The notes under the pieces: generated by a model
The model's input: only the letters and a program-made list of their open reading frames with translations
What the model was told of the DNA's origin: nothing
Databases searched by the model: none
In this document: piece by piece, positions 10,330 to 17,536 of the stretch
How positions within the stretch are numbered: position 1 is the stretch's first letter
How the letters are laid out: each line of letters begins with the position of its first letter
From: Paenibacillus guangzhouensis
Lineage (GTDB): Bacteria > Bacillota > Bacilli > Paenibacillales > Paenibacillaceae
Direction of reading: 5' to 3'
Assembly: GCF_009363075.1 (NCBI RefSeq)
Contig: NZ_CP045293.1
Location: forward strand, 3,782,001-3,846,000
Length of the DNA: 64,000 nucleotides
Translations under genes and position numbers: made by a program

Positions 10330-10410
10330 CCTGTAAGAAAGACAACTGGCGAATTCACATCAGTCTTTATCTCAGGGGGATTTCCGTATTTTCGGAAGGA
10401 GGTGAGAAAA

Positions 10411-10623
10411 ATGTCTAAAGAACACAGCGAATTTGCCAATAGCTTCCTTGAATCTACATTAAAAAGCGGCGCTAACAACATCGGCAGACAACTTCTAGAT
10501 GCAGTGAATGATGAAAACCAAACACCAGATGTTGTTTTAGGGAGAGTCGTAACTGCCCTTAAGAAGGGTGCCGTTGCAACTGGCCAAGAAGTGTTGCGAA
10601 CTGCACTTAGTCAGCTTAAATAG
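10411..10623 (+). CDS. Small helical protein, paralog of the protein at 2936-3214
   Basis: 70 aa from ATG 10411, with GGAAGGAGG upstream; the in-frame GTG at 10402 overlaps that ribosome site. Predicted soluble and helical with a Gly-Ala-rich core (SGANNIGRQLLDAV, GRVVTALKKGAVATGQ). It aligns without gaps to the 2936-3214 product over about 44 residues. It lies downstream of the repeat protein and is probably cotranscribed with it. No recognised family. The placement of one paralog at each end of the aromatic operon suggests both belong to the same system. Confidence 0.68.
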   Translation: MSKEHSEFANSFLESTLKSGANNIGRQLLDAVNDENQTPDVVLGRVVTALKKGAVATGQEVLRTALSQLK

Positions 10624-10729
10624 TCAACTTGCAACACATGAATTTCCCCTATATTTCGCACAAATAGGCAGAGGTATTTCCTGATTAATTTGCCGCTGAT
10701 AATCATTCGACGATGATAACCTTATGAGA

Positions 10730-10935
10730 CGCCGTTTTCTTACCCCACAAAGTGACGGCTCGTTTCGGAGATTATTCCGATTACATTGCGGGGACCTCCT
10801 CATCGTTTCACTTCACTCCGTCCGCGCGGACTGAACCCCGGGGTTCGCCCCTAGCAATCCACCACAACAAAAACCACGTCCGAAGACGTGGTTCATATTC
10901 GTTATATGGTGGAGCCTAGGGGGATCGAACCCCTG
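10730..10935 (-). repeat. Composite repeat copy 1: hairpin block, terminator and tRNA-Ala 3' end remnant
   Basis: First of three related copies (others at 13010-13249 and 16046-16304). On the minus strand it holds a tRNA-Ala 3' segment with T-arm, acceptor strand and CCA (10907-10935), a terminator stem AACCACGTC / GACGTGGTT (10872-10893), and a block with CCCCACAAAGT...A(C/A)TTTGCGGGG complementarity. The tRNA body upstream of the T-arm is missing, so this is a remnant. Confidence 0.75.
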
Positions 10936-10936
10936 T

Positions 10937-11048
10937 CTTTGTTTTCCAAATAAACTGCTTCATCCAAAACAATACACAGCAAGTCAGTAGGCCTCGACAT
11001 TGCAACATATGCAACTCGTACTTGCTTTTCAACGTTTTCTTCGATGGT
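10937..11048 (-). pseudogene. C-terminal fragment of a UvrD/PcrA-like helicase
   Basis: On the minus strand one frame reads TIEENVEKQVRVAYVAMSR and continues PTDLLCIVLDEA. This matches the YVA(M)(T/S)RP..LL motif VI region of superfamily 1A helicases, including those of phage-defence and integrative elements. There is no start and no helicase core nearby; a stop lies upstream in the frame. It is wedged between two tRNA 3' remnants, so it is probably the stub of a lost integrated element. Confidence 0.55.
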
Positions 11049-11199
11049 TGAATTTTATTCCCCAATCAAATATTTAATAATCCTTAAAAACAGGCGCTCC
11101 TGCTGGCTTCCGAAAAAACGAAATACCACCAAAAAATTCTTTAGTGTGACCAAACGTGAGACCATGTTCTTAAATCTTTCATTATTCATGCATAGAAAA

Positions 11200-11302
11200 A
11201 AGCCTTTAAACACTCGGAAACCCTTGTGTTTAAAGGCTTCTTTAAGTATGGAGCCTAGGGGCATCGAACCCCTGACCTCTTCGCTCCAACGAAACGCTCT
11301 CC
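11200..11302 (-). repeat. Terminator plus degenerate tRNA 3' remnant
   Basis: Minus-strand tRNA-like sequence (11249-11302) with intact T-arm and acceptor end similar to the tRNA-Ala at 16229, but with a distorted anticodon arm, followed by a long terminator stem AAGCCTTTAAACAC / GTGTTTAAAGGCTT (11200-11239). The terminator differs in sequence from those of the other copies, so it derives from a separate event or a different tRNA locus. Confidence 0.6.
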
Positions 11303-11381
11303 AGCGGTCACCATAAATACAAGGCAGATCGAAAATATAGCGCCATACGAGCCTGTAATATTTATCTGGTAGTCTCGGTTA

Positions 11382-11410
11382 TTGATCTTTTATTACACCA
11401 GTGTTATATT
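11382..11410 (+). promoter_or_regulatory. SigA-type promoter with palindrome, padR-btrH operon
   Basis: -35 TTGATC (11382-11387), 17-bp spacer, -10 TATATT (11405-11410). An imperfect palindrome ATTACACCAGTGTTAT (11392-11407) covers the spacer and -10 and is a good candidate for an autoregulatory PadR operator. Confidence 0.6.
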
Positions 11411-11445
11411 ACACATATGAAATAAAAAATATAAGGAGGCCCCTA

Positions 11446-11997
11446 ATGCACACAATTTCGAATGTCGAATTCATGCTCCTGCAAATGTTCGCGGAATGTC
11501 GCCAAGCTTCCGGGTACGATATCAAGAAGCTAGTCGATCAGCGAGGCTACAGAGAATGGGCTAATATCAGTACGACTTCGATCTATGTAGGACTGAAGAA
11601 GTTGAGCGATAAAGGATGGATCATACCCGAGGAATCCGACGGGAAATCCGGCAAGGGACCAATGCCGACCCTCTTTTCCCTCACCGAAGCTGGTATGGCC
11701 AATTTGAGAAATGAAATCCTTGACAGTCTGTCTTCAACAAGGGAACGCGACATCCGCTTCGATCTCGGTTTGGCTGCTTTGCCTCATATCGGGAAAGACG
11801 AGGCTATCATTGCTTTACGGAAACGGTTGGATTTCCTTGCTCAAATTTCGATGACAATTAACCAAAAGTACGAATCACAAGGCGGTGTCAGCATGCCGCT
11901 GAACGTAAGAGCGCTGTTCTTGCATCCGATAAGCTTAATCGAGAGCGAGCAAGCGTTCGTTGTCCGTCTAATAAATGAATTGATTGAAGGGAGATGA
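11446..11997 (+). CDS. PadR-family transcriptional regulator
   Basis: 183 aa from ATG 11446 (AAGGAGG eight bases upstream; the longer frame from 11401 runs through the promoter). The N-terminal winged helix has the PadR hallmarks FMLLQMFAECRQASGYDIKKL, ISTTSIYVGLKKLSDKGWI and the TLFSLTEAG wing; the C-terminal helices form the dimerisation part. It is nine bases upstream of the BtrH-like gene and probably controls it and itself through the palindrome in the promoter. PadR proteins often sense phenolics or antimicrobial compounds; the ligand here is unknown. Confidence 0.85.
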   Translation: MHTISNVEFMLLQMFAECRQASGYDIKKLVDQRGYREWANISTTSIYVGLKKLSDKGWIIPEESDGKSGKGPMPTLFSLTEAGMANLRNEILDSLSSTRERDIRFDLGLAALPHIGKDEAIIALRKRLDFLAQISMTINQKYESQGGVSMPLNVRALFLHPISLIESEQAFVVRLINELIEGR

Positions 11998-12006
11998 GAG
12001 GGTTAT

Positions 12007-12987
12007 ATGACAAAAATCATTGAAGATTTTGTTCCTTATCAAGGCGAACATTGCGAGACGACCGCCATCGGCAATTTACTGCAACATGCTGGGGTCCAAC
12101 TATCTGAACCGATGCTGTTCGGACTCGGGCAAGGACTTGGATTCATATATTGGGACTCGAAGGGAATGGAATTTCCGTTTATCGGAGGAAGGATAAAACC
12201 GGACGCATTGACTGCCAACCTCGCCAACCGGCTTGATTTGACCGTCAAAATTCAAGAAACGTCGTCCGTCGAAAAGGCTTGGCAGAACGTACGGAATTGT
12301 ATCGAACGCGGAATTCCGATTGGGCTGAAATTGGACTCTTATTACTTAGATTATTTTACGAACAAAGTGCATTTTGCCGGTCACTATGCGGTCCTATACG
12401 GCCTCAGTGATGAACACGCCTACATGGCGGACACTAGACAACAGGGCGGACAGGTGATTACGAGCTTGACGAGCTTGGCCGCTGCCAGAAACGCCAAGGG
12501 GCCCATGAGTTCCCGAAATCGTTCCGTTGCTCTCGAGCCAATCGACAAATTGCCTCCGCTCGTTCCTGCTATACGCGAATCTTTGACCAAGAATGCGTAT
12601 GACTATCTGAACCCACCCATTCGCAATATTGGCCATAAAGGCATTGTAAAAATGAGCAAAGAAATCTTGAAGTGGCCTTCCCGTAGCAACAATATTGAAC
12701 ATGATTTATGTCTAACTGCGTTGCTGATGGAGAGGGCGGGCACCGGCGGTGCTTTGTTTCGGAATTTATATCGGGATTTTTTGAGAGAATGCGCAGATCT
12801 GTTGGAAGAGCGGAAAATCGAACAAGCCCACTCTTTGTTTTCGGAAATAGCTCCGATGTGGGTCAGTGTTTCTGCGTCGATCGACCGTGCGGGAAGAACA
12901 GGTGACTACCAAGAGCTATTGCGAGCGTCGAAGCTTTTACTTGAGATCGTGGATAAAGAACGCACAGCCATGGAATTATTGTTGTGA
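12007..12987 (+). CDS. BtrH N-terminal domain / DUF4872 protein
   Basis: 326 aa. It resembles butirosin biosynthesis protein H: a papain-like N-terminal part with HCETTAIGNLLQHAG (Cys16), FAGHYAVLYG (His126) and MADTRQQGG (Asp142) as a likely catalytic triad, then the helical DUF4872-type C-terminal region. BtrH transfers an acyl group from a carrier protein to an amine; many stand-alone homologs exist with unknown acyl donors. No carrier protein or aminoglycoside genes are nearby, so peptidase or acyltransferase roles are both open. Cotranscribed with the padR gene. It lies within the tRNA-remnant zone and is probably acquired. Confidence 0.8.
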   Translation: MTKIIEDFVPYQGEHCETTAIGNLLQHAGVQLSEPMLFGLGQGLGFIYWDSKGMEFPFIGGRIKPDALTANLANRLDLTVKIQETSSVEKAWQNVRNCIERGIPIGLKLDSYYLDYFTNKVHFAGHYAVLYGLSDEHAYMADTRQQGGQVITSLTSLAAARNAKGPMSSRNRSVALEPIDKLPPLVPAIRESLTKNAYDYLNPPIRNIGHKGIVKMSKEILKWPSRSNNIEHDLCLTALLMERAGTGGALFRNLYRDFLRECADLLEERKIEQAHSLFSEIAPMWVSVSASIDRAGRTGDYQELLRASKLLLEIVDKERTAMELLL

Positions 12988-13009
12988 AACATTTCATTTG
13001 GAGAGTGAA

Positions 13010-13249
13010 TCGCCGTTTTCTTACCCCACAAAGTGACGATTCGCTTTCGGAGCTTTTCCGATTACTTTGCGGGGACCCCTTACCATATTCGCTACGCTAC
13101 CTGCACGCGGACGAACCTGGTTCTCACCCCAAGCAATCCACCACAACAAAGAAACCACGTCGTCCGAAGACGTGGTTCATGTTCGTTATATGGTGGAGCC
13201 TAGGGGGCTCGAACCCCTAACCTCATCGTTGCCAGCGATGACCTCTCCC
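13010..13249 (-). repeat. Composite repeat copy 2: hairpin block, terminator and longer tRNA-Ala remnant
   Basis: Second copy of the element seen at 10730 and 16046. The tRNA part (13191-13249, minus strand) extends through the T-arm and anticodon arm, reading GGC anticodon context, but the D-arm and 5' acceptor strand are lost. Terminator stem AACCACGTC / GACGTGGTT at 13153-13177. The CCCCACAAAGT / ACTTTGCGGGG block lies at 13024-13075. Confidence 0.75.
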
Positions 13250-13316
13250 GCATTGGTCGGTTTCACTGCCCCAAATTTCAATGGAATTTATACTTGGCCA
13301 TCCGAAGAATATGCTT

Positions 13317-15158
13317 CTATGACAACTCAAGATCCAAAACTTGACGAAGCCACTCAGCCACCTGATGCGGAGCTTCCAAAGGGTATTGATGACCATAGGG
13401 GATGAAGGTTGTATCGATGTGCTTGAATTGTTCCGGAATATGATGCGCTGCATCCCGGTCACCCCAATGGATTCGTACTTTTTGGGCGTTCCATAATTCA
13501 GGTTTTAGCTGGAAAGACTGGACTTGCGTTAACGCTGACATGACCATTGCGTTGGTAGAACGAATGCGGGCCGACTGCAGATCATGAATGACGTAGTTCG
13601 AGTAGTGATCCAGTCGTTCGCTGTCCGCGATAAAGTCATTGGCTTTCAGCAGTGTTTTTCTGAACGCGGAGCGAGATATAAGTTTCATAATCGACCTGGT
13701 AACACCTGCATATTTATATTTGGCATGAATGGGATGCAGTACGGGCTGCAATAGCAAGAGTTGCCTGATCTGCTGCTCAATTCTTTCCATGACCTTAGCA
13801 GCGATAAGTCCGCCGAACGAATGACCAATCAAAATAACAGGGCGATTCAGCTCGTGAATCATTTCGATCACAGCCTCTACATAGCCGTCCATCAGAGAAG
13901 GATGATGATGACGCGGTGAATGACCGAATCCGGGAAGGTCCACCAGCCAAGTATTGACATCATTCAATTGTTTCGCTATTGGAACGAAACAATCGGCCCC
14001 GCTGAATGTTCCGTGCAGAAAAATAACCGGTGTACCGTGATTCTCTTTTTCCAACGAAATCAGTTTGGATCTTCTGCGTTGCACGAACCCTTCGTGGTGC
14101 TCGGATGAGGGGTGGCTTAACCGGAAATCAAGATCGGCGATTACGTAGGGAATCGTGGTCGGAACAACGGATGTCCGTACTCCGTTCTTGCGCTCAAGTT
14201 CAAACTTCGAGGTAACCGGGAATTCCGATTTCACGAGAAAATTCATCGATTCTTTGGGAATTCCCAATCGCTTGCCGATGCCAAGTCTTAATAAAGAATT
14301 CAACAAAGCAAGCGGAATGGTGCCGAAAGGCGGCGCCGCTCGCATCTCTATCGCAATTTGCCTGATCAATGAACGGATCGACGGACTATCCTGCTTGGGA
14401 TCCAATAAAAAATACGTATTACTCGCAAGCTCCTTTGTTTGCACTAAGTTAACAATGAATGATGCGACATGATCAATATGTACCATCGGCAGCCAGTAGT
14501 CCTTGCCTCCTGGAACGAGTGGCATAAGATTCCTTCTCACAGCATCTACCAGTATACTAAGACCGCCAATCTGCTCCGTAATTCCCGAGTAAGAATGGCC
14601 GATGACGGTACTGGGATTAACCGTGGACAGCGGAATGCCTAACGGTTTTAGTGCTTTTCGTATATAGGAGTCCGCTTGAAATTTCATCTTCTCATACGGG
14701 GGAGCTTTCTCAAGAACGGCATCCAGATTGTGAATAGCATTTTGCTCGTTATATGGACTCATATAGCCAACAACATGAATGAATTGCTTCAATCCTTTCT
14801 TCATATGGATTTTTTCGGAAAGTTCGGCCAATTCGATGGCAGGATTAAGAAATGCTTGCTCTGCCTCAGTCTGGCTTAACTCAATATTCATGGGACCGCC
14901 CGCATGAACGATGATATCGGAATTTTGTATTCGTTTGTAATCGTTCGCGGATAGCCCTAATTTCGGTTTTGACAAATCTCCTATTACTGCAGTAACGTTT
15001 TGCGCCTCAAGCAAATGTAACCGCCCGAGGGTATGTCGAAAGCGATCAAGACTTCGCACGAGTACAATAATGTCGTGATGTTTGGATATTAACTCGGCAA
15101 GAATATGGCTACCGATATAACCCGTCCCGCCAGTCAGGAATATTTTCAATTGAATCAT
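13317..15158 (-). CDS. Fusion of NAD(P)-dependent extended SDR (epimerase/reductase) and alpha/beta hydrolase
   Basis: 613 aa. Residues 1 to about 370 form an extended SDR of the epimerase/thioester-reductase type: IFLTGGTGYIGSHILAEL at the N-terminus, DLSKPKLG, and a catalytic YEKMK (Tyr-x3-Lys). Residues from about 380 form an alpha/beta hydrolase: VIFLHGTFSGADCF (oxyanion region), GHSFGG nucleophile elbow, WGDRDAAHH (Asp) and PYGHQYPLE (His). The hydrolase could release a product or act on the same ester or lactone that the reductase handles; no pathway partners are adjacent. It is downstream of a TetR gene in the same direction, with a shared short motif in both upstream regions. Start ATG 15158 has a modest AAAGG site. 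Confidence 0.82.
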   Translation of the reverse strand: MIQLKIFLTGGTGYIGSHILAELISKHHDIIVLVRSLDRFRHTLGRLHLLEAQNVTAVIGDLSKPKLGLSANDYKRIQNSDIIVHAGGPMNIELSQTEAEQAFLNPAIELAELSEKIHMKKGLKQFIHVVGYMSPYNEQNAIHNLDAVLEKAPPYEKMKFQADSYIRKALKPLGIPLSTVNPSTVIGHSYSGITEQIGGLSILVDAVRRNLMPLVPGGKDYWLPMVHIDHVASFIVNLVQTKELASNTYFLLDPKQDSPSIRSLIRQIAIEMRAAPPFGTIPLALLNSLLRLGIGKRLGIPKESMNFLVKSEFPVTSKFELERKNGVRTSVVPTTIPYVIADLDFRLSHPSSEHHEGFVQRRRSKLISLEKENHGTPVIFLHGTFSGADCFVPIAKQLNDVNTWLVDLPGFGHSPRHHHPSLMDGYVEAVIEMIHELNRPVILIGHSFGGLIAAKVMERIEQQIRQLLLLQPVLHPIHAKYKYAGVTRSIMKLISRSAFRKTLLKANDFIADSERLDHYSNYVIHDLQSARIRSTNAMVMSALTQVQSFQLKPELWNAQKVRIHWGDRDAAHHIPEQFKHIDTTFIPYGHQYPLEAPHQVAEWLRQVLDLELS

Positions 15159-15177
15159 CTGCCTTTCGATTCATTTA

Positions 15178-15189
15178 ATAGTACTGAAT
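15178..15189 (+). promoter_or_regulatory. Candidate TetR operator upstream of the fusion gene
   Basis: ATAGTACTGAAT (15178-15189) recurs as ATAGTACTGTAT on the minus strand at 15826-15837, just upstream of the tetR gene. Eleven of twelve bases match. Shared sites before both genes suggest the TetR protein controls itself and the fusion gene. Confidence 0.4.
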
Positions 15190-15228
15190 AGTGCTAGTCG
15201 GTGCAAAAAAAATGACTTAAGTAACTAA

Positions 15229-15816
15229 TCACTTAAGCATCGAAGCAAAAGCTTGAATAAGATTCTGAGCTAGCATTGGATTGTTGGTGGCCTTGGTTAG
15301 GAATAGAGCTCCTTCGATGGAGGTGACAATCAATGCCGCTGTCTCATGGACGGGCAGATTTCGGCTCAATTCTTTCTTTTCTATGCCTTCTTCCAGCAGC
15401 TTCTCAACAACTTGTAGTTGTTTATCGAAGAATGCTTTTATTTTAGCTCTCGCTTCCGAAGAGGAATGGGAAGTCTGCGTATAAAGTGTCAGGAACGGAC
15501 ATCCACCAACATAATCGATTTGTTCATTATCCTCCGTGAGGATTCGAAATAATCGCTCCATTTTTGCAGGAATGGACATGTCTTGCGTCAAGGTACGGGA
15601 TATTCGTTCTTCATACCGCAAGATCAATTGGTCGACAATTGCTAACAAAAGCTCCTCCTTACTTTTATAGTGGTAATAAATGTTGGTTTTTGAAACTTTG
15701 CTGAGGGCAACAATTTCGTCCATGCTTGTCACTTGAAACCCTTTTGTTAGAAATAAGGTCGATGCGGTCTGCAGGACGATATCTTTGTTTGAAATGCTTG
15801 ATCTTTTGTTTGTCAT
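15229..15816 (-). CDS. TetR/AcrR-family transcriptional regulator
   Basis: 195 aa from ATG 15816; the frame extends further to 15885 but that part overlaps the promoter region and has no ribosome site. The N-terminal helix-turn-helix is typical: DIVLQTASTLFLTKGFQVTS, MDEIVALSKVSKTNIYYHYK, SKEELLLAI. The C-terminal ligand domain has the CPF segment (GGCPFLTLYTQ) found in many oxidative or xenobiotic sensors of this group. It lies 70 bp upstream of the reductase/hydrolase gene and likely regulates it. Confidence 0.87.
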   Translation of the reverse strand: MTNKRSSISNKDIVLQTASTLFLTKGFQVTSMDEIVALSKVSKTNIYYHYKSKEELLLAIVDQLILRYEERISRTLTQDMSIPAKMERLFRILTEDNEQIDYVGGCPFLTLYTQTSHSSSEARAKIKAFFDKQLQVVEKLLEEGIEKKELSRNLPVHETAALIVTSIEGALFLTKATNNPMLAQNLIQAFASMLK

Positions 15817-15825
15817 ATTACTACC

Positions 15826-15837
15826 ATACAGTACTAT
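15826..15837 (-). promoter_or_regulatory. Candidate TetR operator upstream of tetR
   Basis: Minus-strand ATAGTACTGTAT ten bases upstream of the tetR start codon; partner of the site at 15178-15189. Confidence 0.4.
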
Positions 15838-15923
15838 AATATGTATGTCAAACCCTGGATGTGATCGGAAATGATGCTCGAACATGATGGGCTTCGCTCT
15901 TTCGCCAACATTGCCAAATCAAA

Positions 15924-15976
15924 AAACACGCCGGATTGGCGTGTTTGAAGTTTATGTATGGTGGGGCCAAGGGGGA
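15924..15976 (-). repeat. Terminator plus very short tRNA 3' remnant
   Basis: Minus strand: TCCCCCTTGGCCCCACCA-type acceptor/T-stem end with CCA (15959-15976), then terminator stem AAACACGCC / GGCGTGTTT (15924-15946). The rest of the tRNA is absent. It is the fourth remnant in this zone. Confidence 0.5.
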
Positions 15977-16045
15977 TGTTTCAATCTCTGATTGAACTTG
16001 CTGACGAAGCCTATTCGACGAGGACAACCTTAGCGGTAGATTGAA

Positions 16046-16216
16046 ACGCCGTTTTCTTACCCCACAAAGTGACGATTCTCTTTGGAGCTTATTCCGATTA
16101 CTTTGCGGGGACCCCATTATCATTTTCGCTACGCTACCTGCGCGCGGACGAACCTGGTTCTCCCCCCCATTGGGGCTTCCCACCATAAACAAAAAACCAC
16201 GTACAGTGACGTGGTT
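16046..16216 (-). repeat. Composite repeat copy 3: hairpin block and terminator downstream of intact tRNA-Ala
   Basis: The copy attached to the complete tRNA gene. Terminator stem AACCACGT / ACGTGGTT at 16195-16216, then the block with CCCCACAAAGT / ACTTTGCGGGG pairing (16059-16111). It is probably the parental copy from which the 10730 and 13010 copies derive. Confidence 0.7.
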
Positions 16217-16228
16217 AAATTTCGTTTA

Positions 16229-16304
16229 TGGTGGAGCCTAGGGGGATCGAACCCCTGACCTCATCGCTGCCAGCGATGCGCTCTCCCAGCTGAGCTAAGG
16301 CCCC
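16229..16304 (-). tRNA. tRNA-Ala (anticodon GGC)
   Basis: 76-nt minus-strand gene with a full cloverleaf: acceptor GGGGCCT / AGGCTCC (one G-U pair), D-arm GCTC...GAGC, anticodon arm CATCG-CTGGCAG-CGATG giving GGC, T-arm AGGGG-TTCGATC-CCCCT, and encoded CCA. It reads GCC/GCU codons. A terminator follows in the composite repeat, and a promoter lies just upstream. Confidence 0.93.
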
Positions 16305-16316
16305 GTTTGCAGGAAC

Positions 16317-16346
16317 AGCATAGCATAGAGCAAAAAACATTGTCAA
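16317..16346 (-). promoter_or_regulatory. Promoter of tRNA-Ala
   Basis: Minus strand -35 TTGACA (16341-16346), 18-bp spacer, -10 TATGCT (16317-16322), ending 12 bp from the tRNA 5' base. Confidence 0.65.
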
Positions 16347-16485
16347 TACAGAAATTGGTACAGGTCTTTAGGCATGCAGATTTGTTCTTCGCACAAGACT
16401 AACCTTGTCCACTCTTAACGAGTAGCAACTCCTGACTATCCATACCATCTCTCATGTTCATGCAGGTACGCTATCCATAGCTTCA

Positions 16486-16953
16486 CTATTCATCCATCGT
16501 ATGCTTCGATAACAGTCCAGTCAGCTCTTTCATGAACATGTTGATGTCCTTGAATTGACGGTACACCGAAGCAAAACGTACATACGCCACCTCGTCCACC
16601 GGATAGAGCTGCTCCATTAGCAATTCACCGATTTCACGGCTCTCCACCTCAGGATTGGCTGTGTTCCGCAATGCCTTCTCGACTTCGGAGACGATCATCT
16701 CCAGACGCTCCATTGGCACAGGTCTTTTTTCGCATGCGCGAATGAGGCCGCGCAATACTTTGTCACGACTGAATTCTTCACGGTTACCTTCTTTTTTGAT
16801 GACAATGAGTGGCGTCTCTTCGATCATTTCAAAAGTTGTGAACCGCCGACTGCAGCGCTCGCATTCCCGGCGCCGTCTGATGGATCTATTCTCGTTAGCA
16901 GGCCGTGAATCCAGCACCTTTGTCCCCGAATAATCGCAATGCGGACATTTCAT
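16486..16953 (-). CDS. nrdR: Transcriptional repressor NrdR
   Basis: 155 aa, the normal length. N-terminal zinc ribbon [17 protein letters not shown] ... [12 protein letters not shown] (two Cys pairs) followed by an ATP-cone domain ([20 protein letters not shown]). NrdR binds NrdR boxes and represses ribonucleotide reductase genes according to bound ATP or dATP. In Bacillus it is part of the polA-coaE neighbourhood, as here. GGAGG lies upstream of ATG 16953. Confidence 0.97.
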   Translation of the reverse strand: MKCPHCDYSGTKVLDSRPANENRSIRRRRECERCSRRFTTFEMIEETPLIVIKKEGNREEFSRDKVLRGLIRACEKRPVPMERLEMIVSEVEKALRNTANPEVESREIGELLMEQLYPVDEVAYVRFASVYRQFKDINMFMKELTGLLSKHTMDE

Positions 16954-17067
16954 AAATAAATTTCCTCCGTCTCAAATCAATTACTTTAATTTTCCATTCG
17001 TTGCCTGAATAACAATCATCGTTAAGCACATAATACAATTACCAACCGCAAGGAGGTGAATACAGAG

Positions 17068-17286
17068 ATGAGCCAAAACCGTTCGAGCAACACACTTGTC
17101 GTTCCTCAAGCAACTGCTGCTCTTGACCAAATGAAATATGAAGTTGCTCAAGAGTTAGGCATCGCTATTCCACAAGATGGTTACTATGGCAACATGGTAA
17201 CACGTGACACAGGTTCTATTGGTGGTTACATCACCAAACGCCTTGTAACGATCGCCGAGCAACAACTTGCCGGTCAACACAGATAA
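17068..17286 (+). CDS. Alpha/beta-type small acid-soluble spore protein
   Basis: 72 aa from ATG 17068 (AAGGAGG eleven bases upstream; a GTG at 17056 overlaps the site). Contains the family's two conserved regions: MKYEVAQELGI, with the germination-protease cleavage site, and GNMVTRDTGSIGGYITKRLV. It coats and protects spore DNA and is degraded on germination; expression is expected from a forespore SigG promoter, which I could not define. Direct evidence for a spore-former. Confidence 0.96.
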   Translation: MSQNRSSNTLVVPQATAALDQMKYEVAQELGIAIPQDGYYGNMVTRDTGSIGGYITKRLVTIAEQQLAGQHR

Positions 17287-17303
17287 TTAAACCTTTTAGA
17301 GAG

Positions 17304-17348
17304 AAGCGTTGGTCAGGCTGTGCATACAGCTTGTCCCACGCTTTTCTT
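17304..17348 (+). terminator. Terminator of the SASP gene
   Basis: Stem-loop with AAGCGT / ACGCTT outer and GCTGT / ACAGC inner helices, followed by TTTTCTT. Confidence 0.65.
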
Positions 17349-17351
17349 GTA

Positions 17352-17535
17352 TTAGAGGTTGTTCAACAAATCATCATTTGATCACGAGGTCATTCAAGAT
17401 GATGTATATTCGACATCGAATCTTGCACTCACCTTCGAAGTCCGGTACTCATTTAGGTTTTGCCTAAACTCCGTTCCTCCTTCTTCAAGTTCCCGCAACC
17501 TTCTCGGTGCTGAAATGCCGACTTTTTGAACACGC
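17352..17535. other. Hairpin-rich intergenic element, possibly an untranslated RNA or dispersed repeat
   Basis: About 180 bp without a gene, starting with the palindrome TTGTTCAACAA and containing small perfect hairpins ATTCG-ACAT-CGAAT and TTTAGG-TTTTG-CCTAAA. It has no intact reading frame. The spacing and multiple helices suggest a structured element rather than plain spacer; its identity is unknown. Confidence 0.35.
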
Positions 17536-17536
17536 A

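Noticed and set aside
9543-10481. Two long minus-strand open frames opposite the 16-aa repeat region
   Set aside because: They are mirror images of the 48-bp repeat, whose length is a multiple of three. No ribosome site and strange composition (Phe/Leu/Ser-Arg repeats).
13067-13405. Open frame across the second tRNA remnant
   Set aside because: It runs through the terminator and tRNA-like sequence and has no ribosome site.
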